A stretch of 64,000 nt of DNA from Endotrypanum monterogeii (taxonomy: Eukaryota > Euglenozoa > Kinetoplastea > Trypanosomatida > Trypanosomatidae). This document shows, one piece after another, positions 34,271 to 42,973 of the stretch. Each line of letters opens with the position of its first letter. The stretch's first letter is position 1. Location of the stretch: NCBI GenBank assembly GCA_000333855.2, contig CM007320.1, positions 1,380,362-1,444,361 on the forward strand. Direction: 5' to 3'. The position numbers and the translations under genes were made by a program. The notes beneath the pieces are model-generated. The model was not told the origin of the DNA, made no database searches, and worked only from the letters and a program-made list of their open reading frames with translations.

Positions 34271-34326
34271 ATTCAGCTCTGAAGAAGGCGCAGTAAGTGC
34301 AAATAGCAGGCAACTCCCCAAGCGCA

Positions 34327-34328
34327 CT
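34327..34328 (-). promoter_or_regulatory. Predicted spliced-leader acceptor AG
   Basis: On the minus strand a T9 tract followed by CCATTCAG makes a good acceptor for the EGF-like membrane protein gene. It lies inside the signal-peptide-like reading frame, which complicates the choice of start. Confidence 0.5.
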
Positions 34329-34800
34329 GAATGGAAAAAAAAACCACTACGAAGAATTTCGAACAGCAACGTTTTAAAAAAAACTGTTTGGAGAAAAGGA
34401 TGGTGACTGCAAACGAATGTCTGTCAAGTAGCACTGAAACAGAAAGGAGTAAAAGGCTCCACTCAGCTGACAACGAGCGGAACCAAGGTGCGCAACAAAC
34501 GTGTGCAGAGAAAAAAAAAAAAAACAGAGGGAACCATGTGCAGCGAAGGTCAAATTGAAACAGCAGAAACATCAACAGAGCAGTGCAAGACCTCAGTTCG
34601 CACAGAATCATCCCAAGGTGCCGCGAGACTTCTCGACAGCAGCTATTTGACAGCAGGACTGCTTGTTTCAGGGACTGTAGAGCGGCACAAAGAGAAACAG
34701 AGGCCGATAAAAATAGCCCAAAAAGGCCACCTCAGACGCTTTCCGTGCCAACTATTATTTCACAGGTCTCCGTTGACATTAGTTATTCTTTGCGTCTTTG

Positions 34801-35284
34801 TGACAACGCTTCAGACCTCAGAATGAGGGCGCAGTGACCAAAGGACCACAGTAGCTAGCGTATCATGCAGCAGCGCTGCCCCCCATCTTCTCCTGCCAAG
34901 GCCAGACCACTGCGGGTACCGACTGGGACAGATATACCGCTCGGCGCAGCGAGGGTCACAGCCGCACGCGGCAGCGGGCACGCCTGCAGCACCCAGGGGA
35001 TGAGTCATGGGCTCAGCGTGGCTCAAGTGCACTGCACCCAGCCCGCGCCTGCCTACTGGCGGGGCAGCCTGACTCACCACCCATCAGAGACACGCCACAT
35101 GGACGGCGACCTGTGGAACAGGGATAGGTCGAGTATGAGGCGCAGAGAATGTGCTGAGAAGACGGTGTCCGCATCGCTGCGGCGCATGCCTGCAACTGTT
35201 GTGTGCTGTGCAATGCGCCTGCAACAGGTCTCCGCGTGTATGGGACCCGACGCACGCTCAACGCCACAATGAACGTCGGGAAAA
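34801..35284 (+). mobile_element. SIDER-like retroposon, copy B, full length
   Basis: 484 bp, plus orientation, from TGACAACGCTTCAGACC to CGTCGGGAAAA. By eye identical to copy A but inverted. It starts about 50 nt 3' of the stop codon of the J-like gene and is antisense to that transcript. Near-perfect identity implies recent transposition, duplication or gene conversion. Confidence 0.8.
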
Positions 35285-35333
35285 CACTCTTAACCAAGGA
35301 GAAGAGAGCTGGTGTATCAGTCTTGATAACAGT

Positions 35334-35699
35334 CTACGCTGTTTCGCCTTGAATAGTGGCGGCTCGCATCTCCAGGACGCGTGTACGGGACTCCAGCCCC
35401 TGTAGTTCGGCGTAATCCTTATGGATTCCTCGTTGAAGATCTTTAAAAGACGATGCCTCCTTCTCACGCAGTTGCGCGTCTGCGAGACGCACTTTGGCGC
35501 TGTCAAGTTTTGCCTTCGCCTGCATTGCGAGTTTGTTCCGAAAAAGTTTTTTGAATAGGGCCGCCTTTGCCTCGTATTGTTCGAATACCATCTCTTTTGT
35601 GCAGTTGCTGGGATTCAACTCCAGTACCTCGAAACTGTTCTGGCAAGCGAGAATTCTTTCCGCCTCTCGTGTCGCTTCATCAGTAATGATCAGTGCCAT
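35334..35699 (-). CDS. J-domain-like small protein lacking HPD
   Basis: 121 residues from the ATG at 35699 (MALIITDEATREAERIL); the frame upstream opens only with TTG. Residues about 20-75 follow the J-domain pattern: SFEVLELNPSNCTKEMVFEQY resembles helix I, a turn and helix II, then a basic helix (FKKLFRNKLAMQAKAKLDSA) in the place of helix III. The HPD tripeptide that stimulates Hsp70 ATPase is absent, so it is at most a J-like protein. The rest is a charged coiled coil (EKEASSFKDLQRGIHKDYAEL). Its function is unknown; a structural adaptor is possible. The 3' UTR almost at once runs into repeat copy B. Confidence 0.8.
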   Translation of the reverse strand: MALIITDEATREAERILACQNSFEVLELNPSNCTKEMVFEQYEAKAALFKKLFRNKLAMQAKAKLDSAKVRLADAQLREKEASSFKDLQRGIHKDYAELQGLESRTRVLEMRAATIQGETA

Positions 35700-36233
35700 C
35701 AGCTGCAATAATCTAAAAAGGAAAGAAAATGTTCGATCATGAAAGACATACAATTGAGGGAAACTCTAGACTCAGCTTTTTGTTGTTGTTTGGCTGAAAA
35801 GAGAGAGAAGGATAGGGGAAAGCGCTAATGCGTGGCACGCGAGCAGTGAGGACTTGAGGAATAGGGGAGAGGAGGAACAGAACCCCTTCAAGGGAAGTGA
35901 CAAACCGCCACTACTGGGTATGCGAAGTTGGGCGTACATCAGGGCACTTCGAAAACGTGCACAAATCTCTAAAAATGGAGCGACTAATTTACACCTGCAA
36001 CTTTCGGAGAAAGGGATGTATCCTCTCAAGCAATGTCACCAAGGAACTCGGTTGCGCTGTTTGTTGCAGATGGCGCATTGGCCCCACAGTACTTTTTTGT
36101 TTCCTCCTCATAGATGGCGAAAAGCATCGACTGAGGAATCAAAGATAGGAAGCATCTCGAGAATCGTTGATTTAAAATACGAGCAGCGCAATCCAACGCA
36201 GAGCGACTGCCGACTGCATGAGCAGGCCGCGCC
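35700..36233. other. Intergenic region
   Basis: 534 bp, purine-rich near the J-like start. No gene or repeat seen. Confidence 0.6.
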
Positions 36234-37415
36234 TCAGCAAAGCATACTATTTAGATCGTCAGCAGGAATCAAGTCCATGCCTAGGAGAGAACCCAAGTAA
36301 AGCTGAAGCTTTTTTGTGTAGCTCGTTCTGTTTGTACGCGGATCGACTACCCACTGCACAACAGTGCCGTCAGTGGAGCACGCAGCAATAACAATCACAG
36401 ACGAGACAGGTGGTGCGGTCAAAATACAGATTGAGTTGAAAATATTCATAAAAGAGAAGCAGCGGCGACGTGTTACGAATTCCTTGCAAACAAAGTATGT
36501 CTTCGGGTTAGCGACGTTCGTGAGCGCAATAGTTTCATCCTCCGATGCACTGGCGAGCCACTGTGAATCATCAGTAAATTTTCCCGCCGTGGGGGTGCAA
36601 TCGTGGGCATTCGTGATGAGTGTCATCGGCTGAAGACGAAGGACATCCTCTCCGACGGCGCGAGTTGTGTTGTCTGAGCGTGGACAATAGAGCGCAATGA
36701 ATGCTGCTCCGCTGGAAATGGCCATGAGGCCGCTGTAAAAACTCACCTCGAAGAGTTGAATGCCCTCCCCTAGTGAGTAATCTATCCGTGAAATGAGAGA
36801 GCCAGCCAGAACATCCCACTGACATATGACCCCGTCATCACCTGCGCTGAAAAGCTGTAGCGCGGGTGACCTGCCACGCGCAAATTTGACGAACCTGACC
36901 CAATCTGTGTGACCAGCCAAGTGGTGAAGAGGCTTCAAATCGGATGACCATACTGTAACTAAGGCCGTGCCACTTCCCGTCGCGATGTACCTGCCGTCAG
37001 GTGTGCAAGAAATACCAAGTATGTTCTGTGCGTAGCTACGAAAATCAGATTCCTCTGTAACTATCGGGTTTTTCCCCTCAAGGTAAAAGATGCCGTCTGA
37101 GCTGCAAAGAAGCGTACCTCCGGGCGTCACGGTCACACCCGAAATCTCTTTTGTTGATTCATTTGGGATGGTGCAGGTGGGCCACAGTGCGTTGCCTTCG
37201 CAACTGATAGTCTGAACCCCATCACGAGAGACGGTGACGAGCGACTCTGTAGAAAACATGTAATGTGCGATTAAAGAAAGCCGAATAGAATCCAGTTGTC
37301 GGTGCAGCAGAAGGGAGCAGAGAAACTGCCTCGATGCGAAAGATGGAGTGGGCTTTTCCCGAAGTGCTGCGCCTCGCTGCGTGTAGCGGTTGACAGTTTC
37401 GATGAGCTCCTGCAT
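36234..37415 (-). CDS. WD40 beta-propeller protein
   Basis: 393 residues from the ATG at 37415 (MQELIETVNRYT). The first about 55 residues are helical and basic. From about 55 on, WD-like repeats are visible: ILGISCTPDGRYIATGSG ending VTVWSSD; AGHTDWVRFVKFA ending GVICQWDV; NAHDCTPTAGKFTDDSQWLA with SASEDETIALTNV; and ACSTDGTVVQWVVD near the end. They suffice for one seven-bladed propeller with some divergent blades. There is no membrane segment. Such proteins are interaction platforms; the sequence does not tell which complex it joins. Codon use is A/T-richer than in the genes left of 30 kb. Confidence 0.88.
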   Translation of the reverse strand: MQELIETVNRYTQRGAALREKPTPSFASRQFLCSLLLHRQLDSIRLSLIAHYMFSTESLVTVSRDGVQTISCEGNALWPTCTIPNESTKEISGVTVTPGGTLLCSSDGIFYLEGKNPIVTEESDFRSYAQNILGISCTPDGRYIATGSGTALVTVWSSDLKPLHHLAGHTDWVRFVKFARGRSPALQLFSAGDDGVICQWDVLAGSLISRIDYSLGEGIQLFEVSFYSGLMAISSGAAFIALYCPRSDNTTRAVGEDVLRLQPMTLITNAHDCTPTAGKFTDDSQWLASASEDETIALTNVANPKTYFVCKEFVTRRRCFSFMNIFNSICILTAPPVSSVIVIAACSTDGTVVQWVVDPRTNRTSYTKKLQLYLGSLLGMDLIPADDLNSMLC

Positions 37416-37915
37416 GTCTCTAGTGCTTCCTATGAGTAAGAAAATGTAGTATTGTGTCAGTCAACTCACGCCGAACTGTTTCCTTTTACCTCTGCCTCTT
37501 GGCATGCAGCCACAAAGGCACCTTTGCCGGTATATATATATACAACCATTATGAAAAGGTTGTTTTGTGAAGATGGGAGGGTCCAAAGACGGAGATGAAG
37601 ATGCGTCAATAGGGCATAAGGAAGGGAAAAAAAATGTTCTCAGGGGGCTCAAGAGCGAAGAAGCATAGCAAGCAGCTGCGCTCGCACACACAACAAAAGA
37701 AATCACGTCAACAGAAGTGCGGCGGTAAAAAAAAAAAACATTCATCACTATCAACACAATTGCTTTTCATATATTTTGGAGGTGGCGTTTGACAAGAAGG
37801 ATTGTGCCCATGCCCGGTTGGTGTTCTAAGTTGGGTGGAGTGTGGGGGTTACGAATGCTCGGCCAAAAAATGTGAACAACACAGCATAACTTCCTCGAAA
37901 GCACCACGAAAACTC
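37416..37915. other. Intergenic region
   Basis: 500 bp, with a short (TA)n near 37532-37543 and A12 near 37727-37738. No gene. Confidence 0.6.
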
Positions 37916-38512
37916 TCACTTCCAAAAAAACAGGCGCTTCATCAGCGGCTTTGGATTAGTACTCTCACCTGTGACAGGCAGATTGCTTTCCGGCTTTGAA
38001 GGTGCTGGAATGTCCATAATCTTGCGCTCCTGGAGAGCAACGTAGGGCTTATATCTTGTCTTGTCCTTCTCCGGTTGTGGGAGATTGAACTCCCTAATCA
38101 CTGCCGGGTCTGTGATTTTCCATCCATACACCGGACACGGCTCGCCAGTCAAATAAGGATGAGTACTAGGGTTTGGGGGCTTGCCGCCTCGGAAATAAAG
38201 CTTATTCCCGCTTTTGTGCCACACACCCTGAATCATCATATTCAGAACACGCGGGATTTCGTTGGGGTTGCGCCGTAGGTTGCCGCGAAGCTTTGAGAGC
38301 GGGTGTGTGCGATTCAGTCCGATGCCGAACCCGGTTCCATCAGCTCCTTGATCCATCCAAGCAGGCCACTTATTTTCACGGAGCATATGCTTCGTCTTGT
38401 CGAAGCGTCCTCGATCTTGATCATATGGAGTGTCATGGAACGGTTTGGTGAAGGGATAGACTGAGGGTGCATTGTGAAACACGGCCCCTCGCGGCCCTGT
38501 TGACCTCAGCAT
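37916..38512 (-). CDS. Hypothetical protein, predicted mitochondrial, 198 aa
   Basis: Starts MLRSTGPRGAVFHN at the ATG at 38512. The frame continues upstream to an ATG at 38614, but those codons cross a pyrimidine tract ending in an AG (plus CT at 38520-38521) seven bases before 38512, so the shorter start fits trans-splicing. The N-terminus is Arg-containing and free of acids, as in mitochondrial presequences. The body is basic and aromatic-rich (WPAWMDQGADGTGFGIGLNR, HPYLTGEPCPVYGWKI) with no membrane segment. It looks like a small structural subunit, for example of the kinetoplastid mitoribosome or a respiratory complex, but I cannot assign it to a family. Repeat copy C begins about 100 bp upstream. 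Confidence 0.82.
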   Translation of the reverse strand: MLRSTGPRGAVFHNAPSVYPFTKPFHDTPYDQDRGRFDKTKHMLRENKWPAWMDQGADGTGFGIGLNRTHPLSKLRGNLRRNPNEIPRVLNMMIQGVWHKSGNKLYFRGGKPPNPSTHPYLTGEPCPVYGWKITDPAVIREFNLPQPEKDKTRYKPYVALQERKIMDIPAPSKPESNLPVTGESTNPKPLMKRLFFWK

Positions 38513-38519
38513 CACTAAG

Positions 38520-38521
38520 CT
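38520..38521 (-). promoter_or_regulatory. Predicted spliced-leader acceptor AG
   Basis: Minus-strand AG after ttattacctcttggc, seven bases before the ATG at 38512; it decides the start of the 198-residue protein. Confidence 0.55.
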
Positions 38522-38613
38522 GCCAAGAGGTAATAAATAGCAGATTTGTAAAAAAAAGGGAAGTAGCAAATAAAAAAATATCATAATAGCTCCTTCCTCA
38601 TTTGCTCTGTTCA

Positions 38614-39040
38614 TGACAACGCTTCAGACCTCAGAATGAGGGCGCAGTGACCAAAGGACCACAGTAGCTAGCGTATCATGCAGCAGCGCTGCCCCCCATC
38701 TTCTCCTGTCAAGGCCAGACCACTGCGGGTACCGACTGGGACAGATATACCGCTCGGCGCAGCGAGGGTCACAGCCGCACGCGGCAGCGGGCACGCCTGC
38801 AGCACCCAGGGGATGAGTCATGGGCTCAGCGTGGCTCAAGTGCACTGCACCCAGCCCGCGCCTGCCTACTGGCGGGGCAGCCTGACTCACCACCCATCAG
38901 AGACACGCCACATGGACGGCGACCTGTGGAACAGGGATAGGTCGAGTATGAGGCGCAGAGAATGTGCTGAGAAGACGGTGTCCGCATCGCTGCGGCGCAT
39001 GCCTGCAACTGTTGTGTGCTGTGCAATGCGCCTGCAACAG
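38614..39040 (+). mobile_element. SIDER-like retroposon, copy C, 3'-truncated
   Basis: 427 bp. It begins TGACAACGCTTCAGACC like copies A and B and matches them with one noticed difference (CCTGTCAAGG for CCTGCCAAGG), then stops after CCTGCAACAG, 57 bp short of the full end. It lies antisense to the transcript, between the tectonic-like stop codon (about 260 nt) and the next start (about 100 nt). Confidence 0.8.
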
Positions 39041-39302
39041 TTATCTGTGTGAGTAAATGAGGTTCTTTTATTTGTCGGTGAAAAGAAATTGAACGCGTAA
39101 TTAGCGACTGATGGAAGATGGCATAAAAAAACTTTATACTGCCATACATCATTCCTGGGTCGTGCAAGTCCGGGATTCCAGCACCCTTTGCGGCGGTCCA
39201 AAAAGAAACCATAAAATTCGCTCGTACTTGTTTTCTATTTTTTTTTTGACATAAAATGATATTGAAGCAAAAAAAAAAAAATTGTATAGAGCCACTTAGA
39301 AT

Positions 39303-41057
39303 TTACAGCGCGTAGGGAGAGCGAAACGGATAGAAAATACTATCGTCGAGACGCGGCAGTATTCGCGGGGCAACAACTCGGCGCATAACAGTTTCTTGCG
39401 AGTTCGGCCTATATCTGGAAAAGCTCACCCTGAATAGAATCTGCTGTAGGGAAAGAGCGGCTTCTGTAAAATCTGTCTCATTCCATATTCGAAGAGTTCC
39501 TACAATAGGTGATGCAAATGCACCAACTATGATGTCCTGTGCATTATACTCAACACCGGCGCGCGCAATCACAAACTGGTAGTGTAAGCCTACAGTAATA
39601 TTTTCGCATTGACGAGTGTACGCATCGTAGATGCCTGGAGAAGTTGTCAGAGCCTGAGACAATCCACTTATAGGAATCCAGCTAGTTGTGTCGTTTGTAA
39701 GGGCATCATTGGTAACGGCTACTCGATCCAAGATAGTCACTGTGCCGCTTTCTGTGCCAAGCAAATTAGTGAGGAGGTCCCGAGTACCAGATCTGCAAAC
39801 ATTCTGCAATTCGAGTTCGTTCATCGAAACCAAACACCCACTACTAAGAATTGAATATAGAAAGCTAGCACGTTTCCACTGATTCCTACCGCAAAGCCTA
39901 CCACCCGCCGGTACGGCAAATCCACTTTCGCGCTCAGAGATTGCATTTTTTCCTTCGCGGATCAGAAATGTTCCTGCACGAACTTTGTTGCCTGGAATAT
40001 ATCCCGGAACCCCTGCAAAAATATTAGCCGGAACAGTTGTATTTTCGTCAGTAAACAAAGACTGGAAAGAAAGCACAGTGTACTGTGACAAGCCAATATT
40101 TCTCAGTGTGATGTTTATCACGGCACCGGTTAACCGACCGCTTATTGTTGATGAATATGAAAAGTGAGCGCGGAGAGCGACAATCGCATTATTGCAATTT
40201 TCTCCATCGGAAATTGTTGCGTAAGTATTCGGCGCTGGAATTACGCTGGGATCAAGAGTCTCCAATAACTCGCCAGAGGCATCGTGAAGATTTAAAGTGA
40301 TGGGCACAAAATCGAGGGCACTACTGCTGTATCCTAACGTGGGCTGTAGGAATAGATTCTCATATTTTGCAACCGGGAACAACAAACACATTTGAGCGCC
40401 GTTTAGTGTACAAGTGGTGCCTTGAATAGAATCCAGAAAGCCTATGCTTCGTCCGATCGTTCTGCACGAACCATCGCCTGTAGTGGTCGGTAGTTGGAAA
40501 ACGCCAGTACGGCGGTAAAAAAATTGTTCATTTAAATTCACATATTTTGCAGCCCTCAAAGGATCGCCTACAGTGTATGGCTGACTCGCACTCACCGTTG
40601 TAGTAACTTTAGGGGGCAGTGAAGGCTTCTGAACATTTGTGGGGATTTTGAAATACCGATAGAGCTCGCTGGGATGATTTGTCCGAATAACGCATACCGC
40701 GTTGTAGCCTAGTCCTTTATTTTCTATGTAAGTAGCATCTATGTTATTAATTCTTTTCAAAGAGGTTGCCCTGTCACTCGGATAACAGTAGTCTAAATAT
40801 GGCGAACTATGCGTTTCAGGAAGGCAACTTAAAAAGGCTGCTCGTGTAGCAGGGGAGCAATCCTCATCGCAGCAACATAGAGGATCGCAAATACCTCGAG
40901 TAACATCACAACCACATTCACCTAAATACGGAGAATTTAGATTTCGAGGTGGCGGCGGATTGTTGGGAACGTTGTCCCAGTCTATGTCTACCTCTCCTGC
41001 TGGATACGCAAATGCCGAAGTAGCAAGAAGAAGAAGACACAAGAAACCCTGCAGCAT
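39303..41057 (-). CDS. Tectonic-family protein (ciliary transition zone)
   Basis: 584 residues from the ATG at 41057 (MLQGFLCLLLLATSAFAYPA), which is a clear signal peptide with cleavage near residue 18. The mature N-terminus has the cysteine-rich tectonic signature: CGCDVTRGICDPLCCCDEDC followed by SPATRAAFLSC. The rest is beta-rich with scattered cysteines and several N-glycosylation sites. No C-terminal membrane helix is seen, as in tectonic-1. In animals tectonics join the MKS/B9 complex that gates the ciliary transition zone; here that would be the base of the flagellum. Upstream codons lack an ATG. A good acceptor (minus CACACAG) lies six bases upstream. Codon use is distinctly A/T-rich compared with the genes left of 30 kb. 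Confidence 0.88.
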   Translation of the reverse strand: MLQGFLCLLLLATSAFAYPAGEVDIDWDNVPNNPPPPRNLNSPYLGECGCDVTRGICDPLCCCDEDCSPATRAAFLSCLPETHSSPYLDYCYPSDRATSLKRINNIDATYIENKGLGYNAVCVIRTNHPSELYRYFKIPTNVQKPSLPPKVTTTVSASQPYTVGDPLRAAKYVNLNEQFFYRRTGVFQLPTTTGDGSCRTIGRSIGFLDSIQGTTCTLNGAQMCLLFPVAKYENLFLQPTLGYSSSALDFVPITLNLHDASGELLETLDPSVIPAPNTYATISDGENCNNAIVALRAHFSYSSTISGRLTGAVINITLRNIGLSQYTVLSFQSLFTDENTTVPANIFAGVPGYIPGNKVRAGTFLIREGKNAISERESGFAVPAGGRLCGRNQWKRASFLYSILSSGCLVSMNELELQNVCRSGTRDLLTNLLGTESGTVTILDRVAVTNDALTNDTTSWIPISGLSQALTTSPGIYDAYTRQCENITVGLHYQFVIARAGVEYNAQDIIVGAFASPIVGTLRIWNETDFTEAALSLQQILFRVSFSRYRPNSQETVMRRVVAPRILPRLDDSIFYPFRSPYAL

Positions 41058-41358
41058 TACAGCTGTGTGATTATTGGTCGAGAAAAACACAAACTGTAGG
41101 AGGTGAGAAAATTGATGAAGAGGTCAGCTATTACATTTGATCCCCGAGTTCTAGAGACAAAATTTGTACTTGAAATAAATTCAATTACTACAGACACTGT
41201 AGAGTATGGCTAACATTTTTGATTAAGGAAGTTATGTCTGTTGTTTACAGAATTGCTTTCAAGAACGATAGAAATATTTTTCTAGTGTTCAATCATTTTA
41301 TCACTATTATTATTTTTTTCGATCCCTAGAGTTTCTCGATATAGATTGTAAAAGCCTG
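41058..41358. other. Short intergenic region
   Basis: 301 bp, A/T-rich. It holds the acceptor for the tectonic-like gene and the NUDIX 3' end. Nothing else seen. Confidence 0.6.
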
Positions 41359-42024
41359 CTAAACGCTCCATGCTAGAGCTTCCATAAAGGTGTACAGTTT
41401 CGCGTCAACGATTGCGCGCCAACCTTTTTCCGCGTACTGTCTCACCACATCCGAAACAGCTTTTGCAGCGGCTTTCGGATTCGAAATGGGAATCATGAAG
41501 ACCTCAATGTCTTCTTCATCCTCAAGATGTTGTACGGGTTTCTGATTTTCTGGGCGATCACCGTCGATGTGAAGGCGCACTAATACGCAACACGAATCCG
41601 TTAAACCGGGCTCCGTAGACAGCGGAGGTGAAATGGACACAATGCCAGATTCTTCTACCACAAATCCAGTTTCTTCATATAATTCACGAATAGCAGCTAA
41701 GCCAGCGCCCTCATTTTCATCTACTAAACCTGCTGGGAATTCAATGCAAATGGCATCCAATGGAGGACGATATTGTGCAACGACAACAATGTGCCTCTCA
41801 TTTTTTTTTTCTACCACAGCACAAATTTCCACCGCGTCGACGGGAATAGCTGCAGGGGATCGTTCGGATACACTTAGGGGCGTCGATCGAGTAGCCCTTT
41901 GCACCATTTCCCATTTTCGATCTTGTTTGGCATCACTCTCGCTGGTGTACGAAAGAGAACAAAGACGTGTATATTTTAGCCCACTGATAACCTCAAGGCC
42001 TGTTCGGACGTAAGAATGCTTCAT
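41359..42024 (-). CDS. NUDIX hydrolase, ADP-sugar/ADP-ribose pyrophosphatase type
   Basis: 221 residues from the ATG at 42024 (MKHSYVRTGLEV). The NUDIX box is complete at residues 99-121: G, five residues, E, seven residues, REL, Y, EE, TG, giving the metal-binding helix AAIRELYEETGF. It is preceded by QYRPP and EFPAGL, typical of the ADP-ribose pyrophosphatase branch (NUDT5, NUDT9-like by pattern). Such enzymes split ADP-ribose or ADP-sugars into AMP and the sugar phosphate. The first 35 residues are weakly basic and could target mitochondria, but this is not clear. It is the first gene of the left unit, next to the divergent switch. The frame upstream to 42057 opens with GTG only. Confidence 0.93.
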   Translation of the reverse strand: MKHSYVRTGLEVISGLKYTRLCSLSYTSESDAKQDRKWEMVQRATRSTPLSVSERSPAAIPVDAVEICAVVEKKNERHIVVVAQYRPPLDAICIEFPAGLVDENEGAGLAAIRELYEETGFVVEESGIVSISPPLSTEPGLTDSCCVLVRLHIDGDRPENQKPVQHLEDEEDIEVFMIPISNPKAAAKAVSDVVRQYAEKGWRAIVDAKLYTFMEALAWSV

Positions 42025-42973
42025 AATTGGTGTTCTTATCAACGTGAGGGGGGACACTGAGTTTCAATTGTGATGAAAAACAAAAGACCACTTAAGGTGT
42101 TTGATTCGAGACTCAATTTGATGTGAGAGAAGAAAGGGAAAGTCGAAATTTCTTTCAAATGTCGCCTGAATGAAGAAAAGAGAAACCACATCTATGCACA
42201 GCTAAATTCTTTGCTGGCAAAGGAGGGCACAGAGCCCACCCATCAGAGTGCTCTCCAGATATACGCAAATCCCAGGCACTTGCTACTGTTGTGCCCCCCC
42301 CCCCCCCCGATAAAAAAAAAAAAAAGTGTTTGTCCAGTGCTTCGAAATTCTTCAAGCCATGGGGAAAGACTTTTGATCTATTGAAATGCAGCCCTCCCCT
42401 TCTCCAAGCGATTCCAAATTATTTGAGCTTTGAAAAGAAAAGAAACTCTTCTTGCAGGATCCCACGCCGCACTTCGAGAGTGTGGTGGACTTGGTTGGGC
42501 CCACCTGGCTACAAGCAAAATATATACTACCTCCTTTATTTTCTATACATCAGCCAGTTCTCCAGAACTGGAAAACTGACGGACTTGTGTTTCAGGAAGT
42601 CTCCAATCTCACGTTGAGAAGGGGAAGCAATGCAACTCACAATATTCAAAGGGTTAACGTGAAGAAATGTACATTCTCCCAACGCGAAAAAGCCACTACT
42701 TCCGTTTTACTCCCACTTATTTAAATAGGGCCGCTACTCACCTTTGGCTCTGAGGAATTCTCCTTCCACGTATCATCCATTTACAACATCGACCCCAGAA
42801 AAGAGTTTAGTTCTCAAAACCGGCTTCTCATGGTGATTCGCAATCATTACTCGTCATACTTTTTCTTCACCGAACCTACTCCTTTTTTTTCATGTAGGGT
42901 ATGCTTCATTTTTTTCTCTTTCTGCAAAATAAAAAAAACGGAAATTGAAACGATTGGTTAATACCCTTTAGCA
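42025..42973. promoter_or_regulatory. Divergent strand-switch region (probable Pol II initiation region)
   Basis: About 950 bp between the NUDIX gene on minus and the first gene on plus. All genes to the left are minus and all to the right plus, so both units must be transcribed outward from here. It contains C15 (42294-42308), then GAT, then A14 (42312-42325). In L. major chromosome 1 initiation in such a region was mapped near G/C-tracts; I apply that by analogy. No TATA-like element was assigned because none is expected. Confidence 0.85.
42970..42971 (+). promoter_or_regulatory. Predicted spliced-leader acceptor AG
   Basis: The first AG downstream of the pyrimidine tract at about 42908-42924, only two bases before the ATG at 42974. 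It would give an almost leaderless mRNA apart from the spliced leader. Confidence 0.5.

Larger units (their letters stand above)
34271..35333. other. Intergenic region containing repeat copy B
   Basis: About 1.06 kb between the J-like gene and the membrane-protein gene; almost half is repeat copy B. The remainder carries A runs (A14 at about 34511-34524). No further gene. Confidence 0.65.
38513..39302. other. Intergenic region containing repeat copy C
   Basis: 790 bp between the tectonic-like gene and the 198-residue gene; more than half is repeat copy C. T9 at 39240-39248 and A13 at 39270-39282 lie close to the tectonic-like stop. Confidence 0.65.

Noticed and set aside
34865..35272. Open frame of 135 codons found in repeat copies A and B, and a second of 89 codons on the other strand
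   Set aside because: Conserved only because the repeats are nearly identical; truncated in C and D, no known protein, and non-autonomous retroposons of this size are noncoding.
38513..38614. N-terminal extension of the 198-residue protein with a hydrophobic segment
   Set aside because: The hydrophobic stretch is a translated pyrimidine tract ending in a splice acceptor; the ATG at 38512 follows it.
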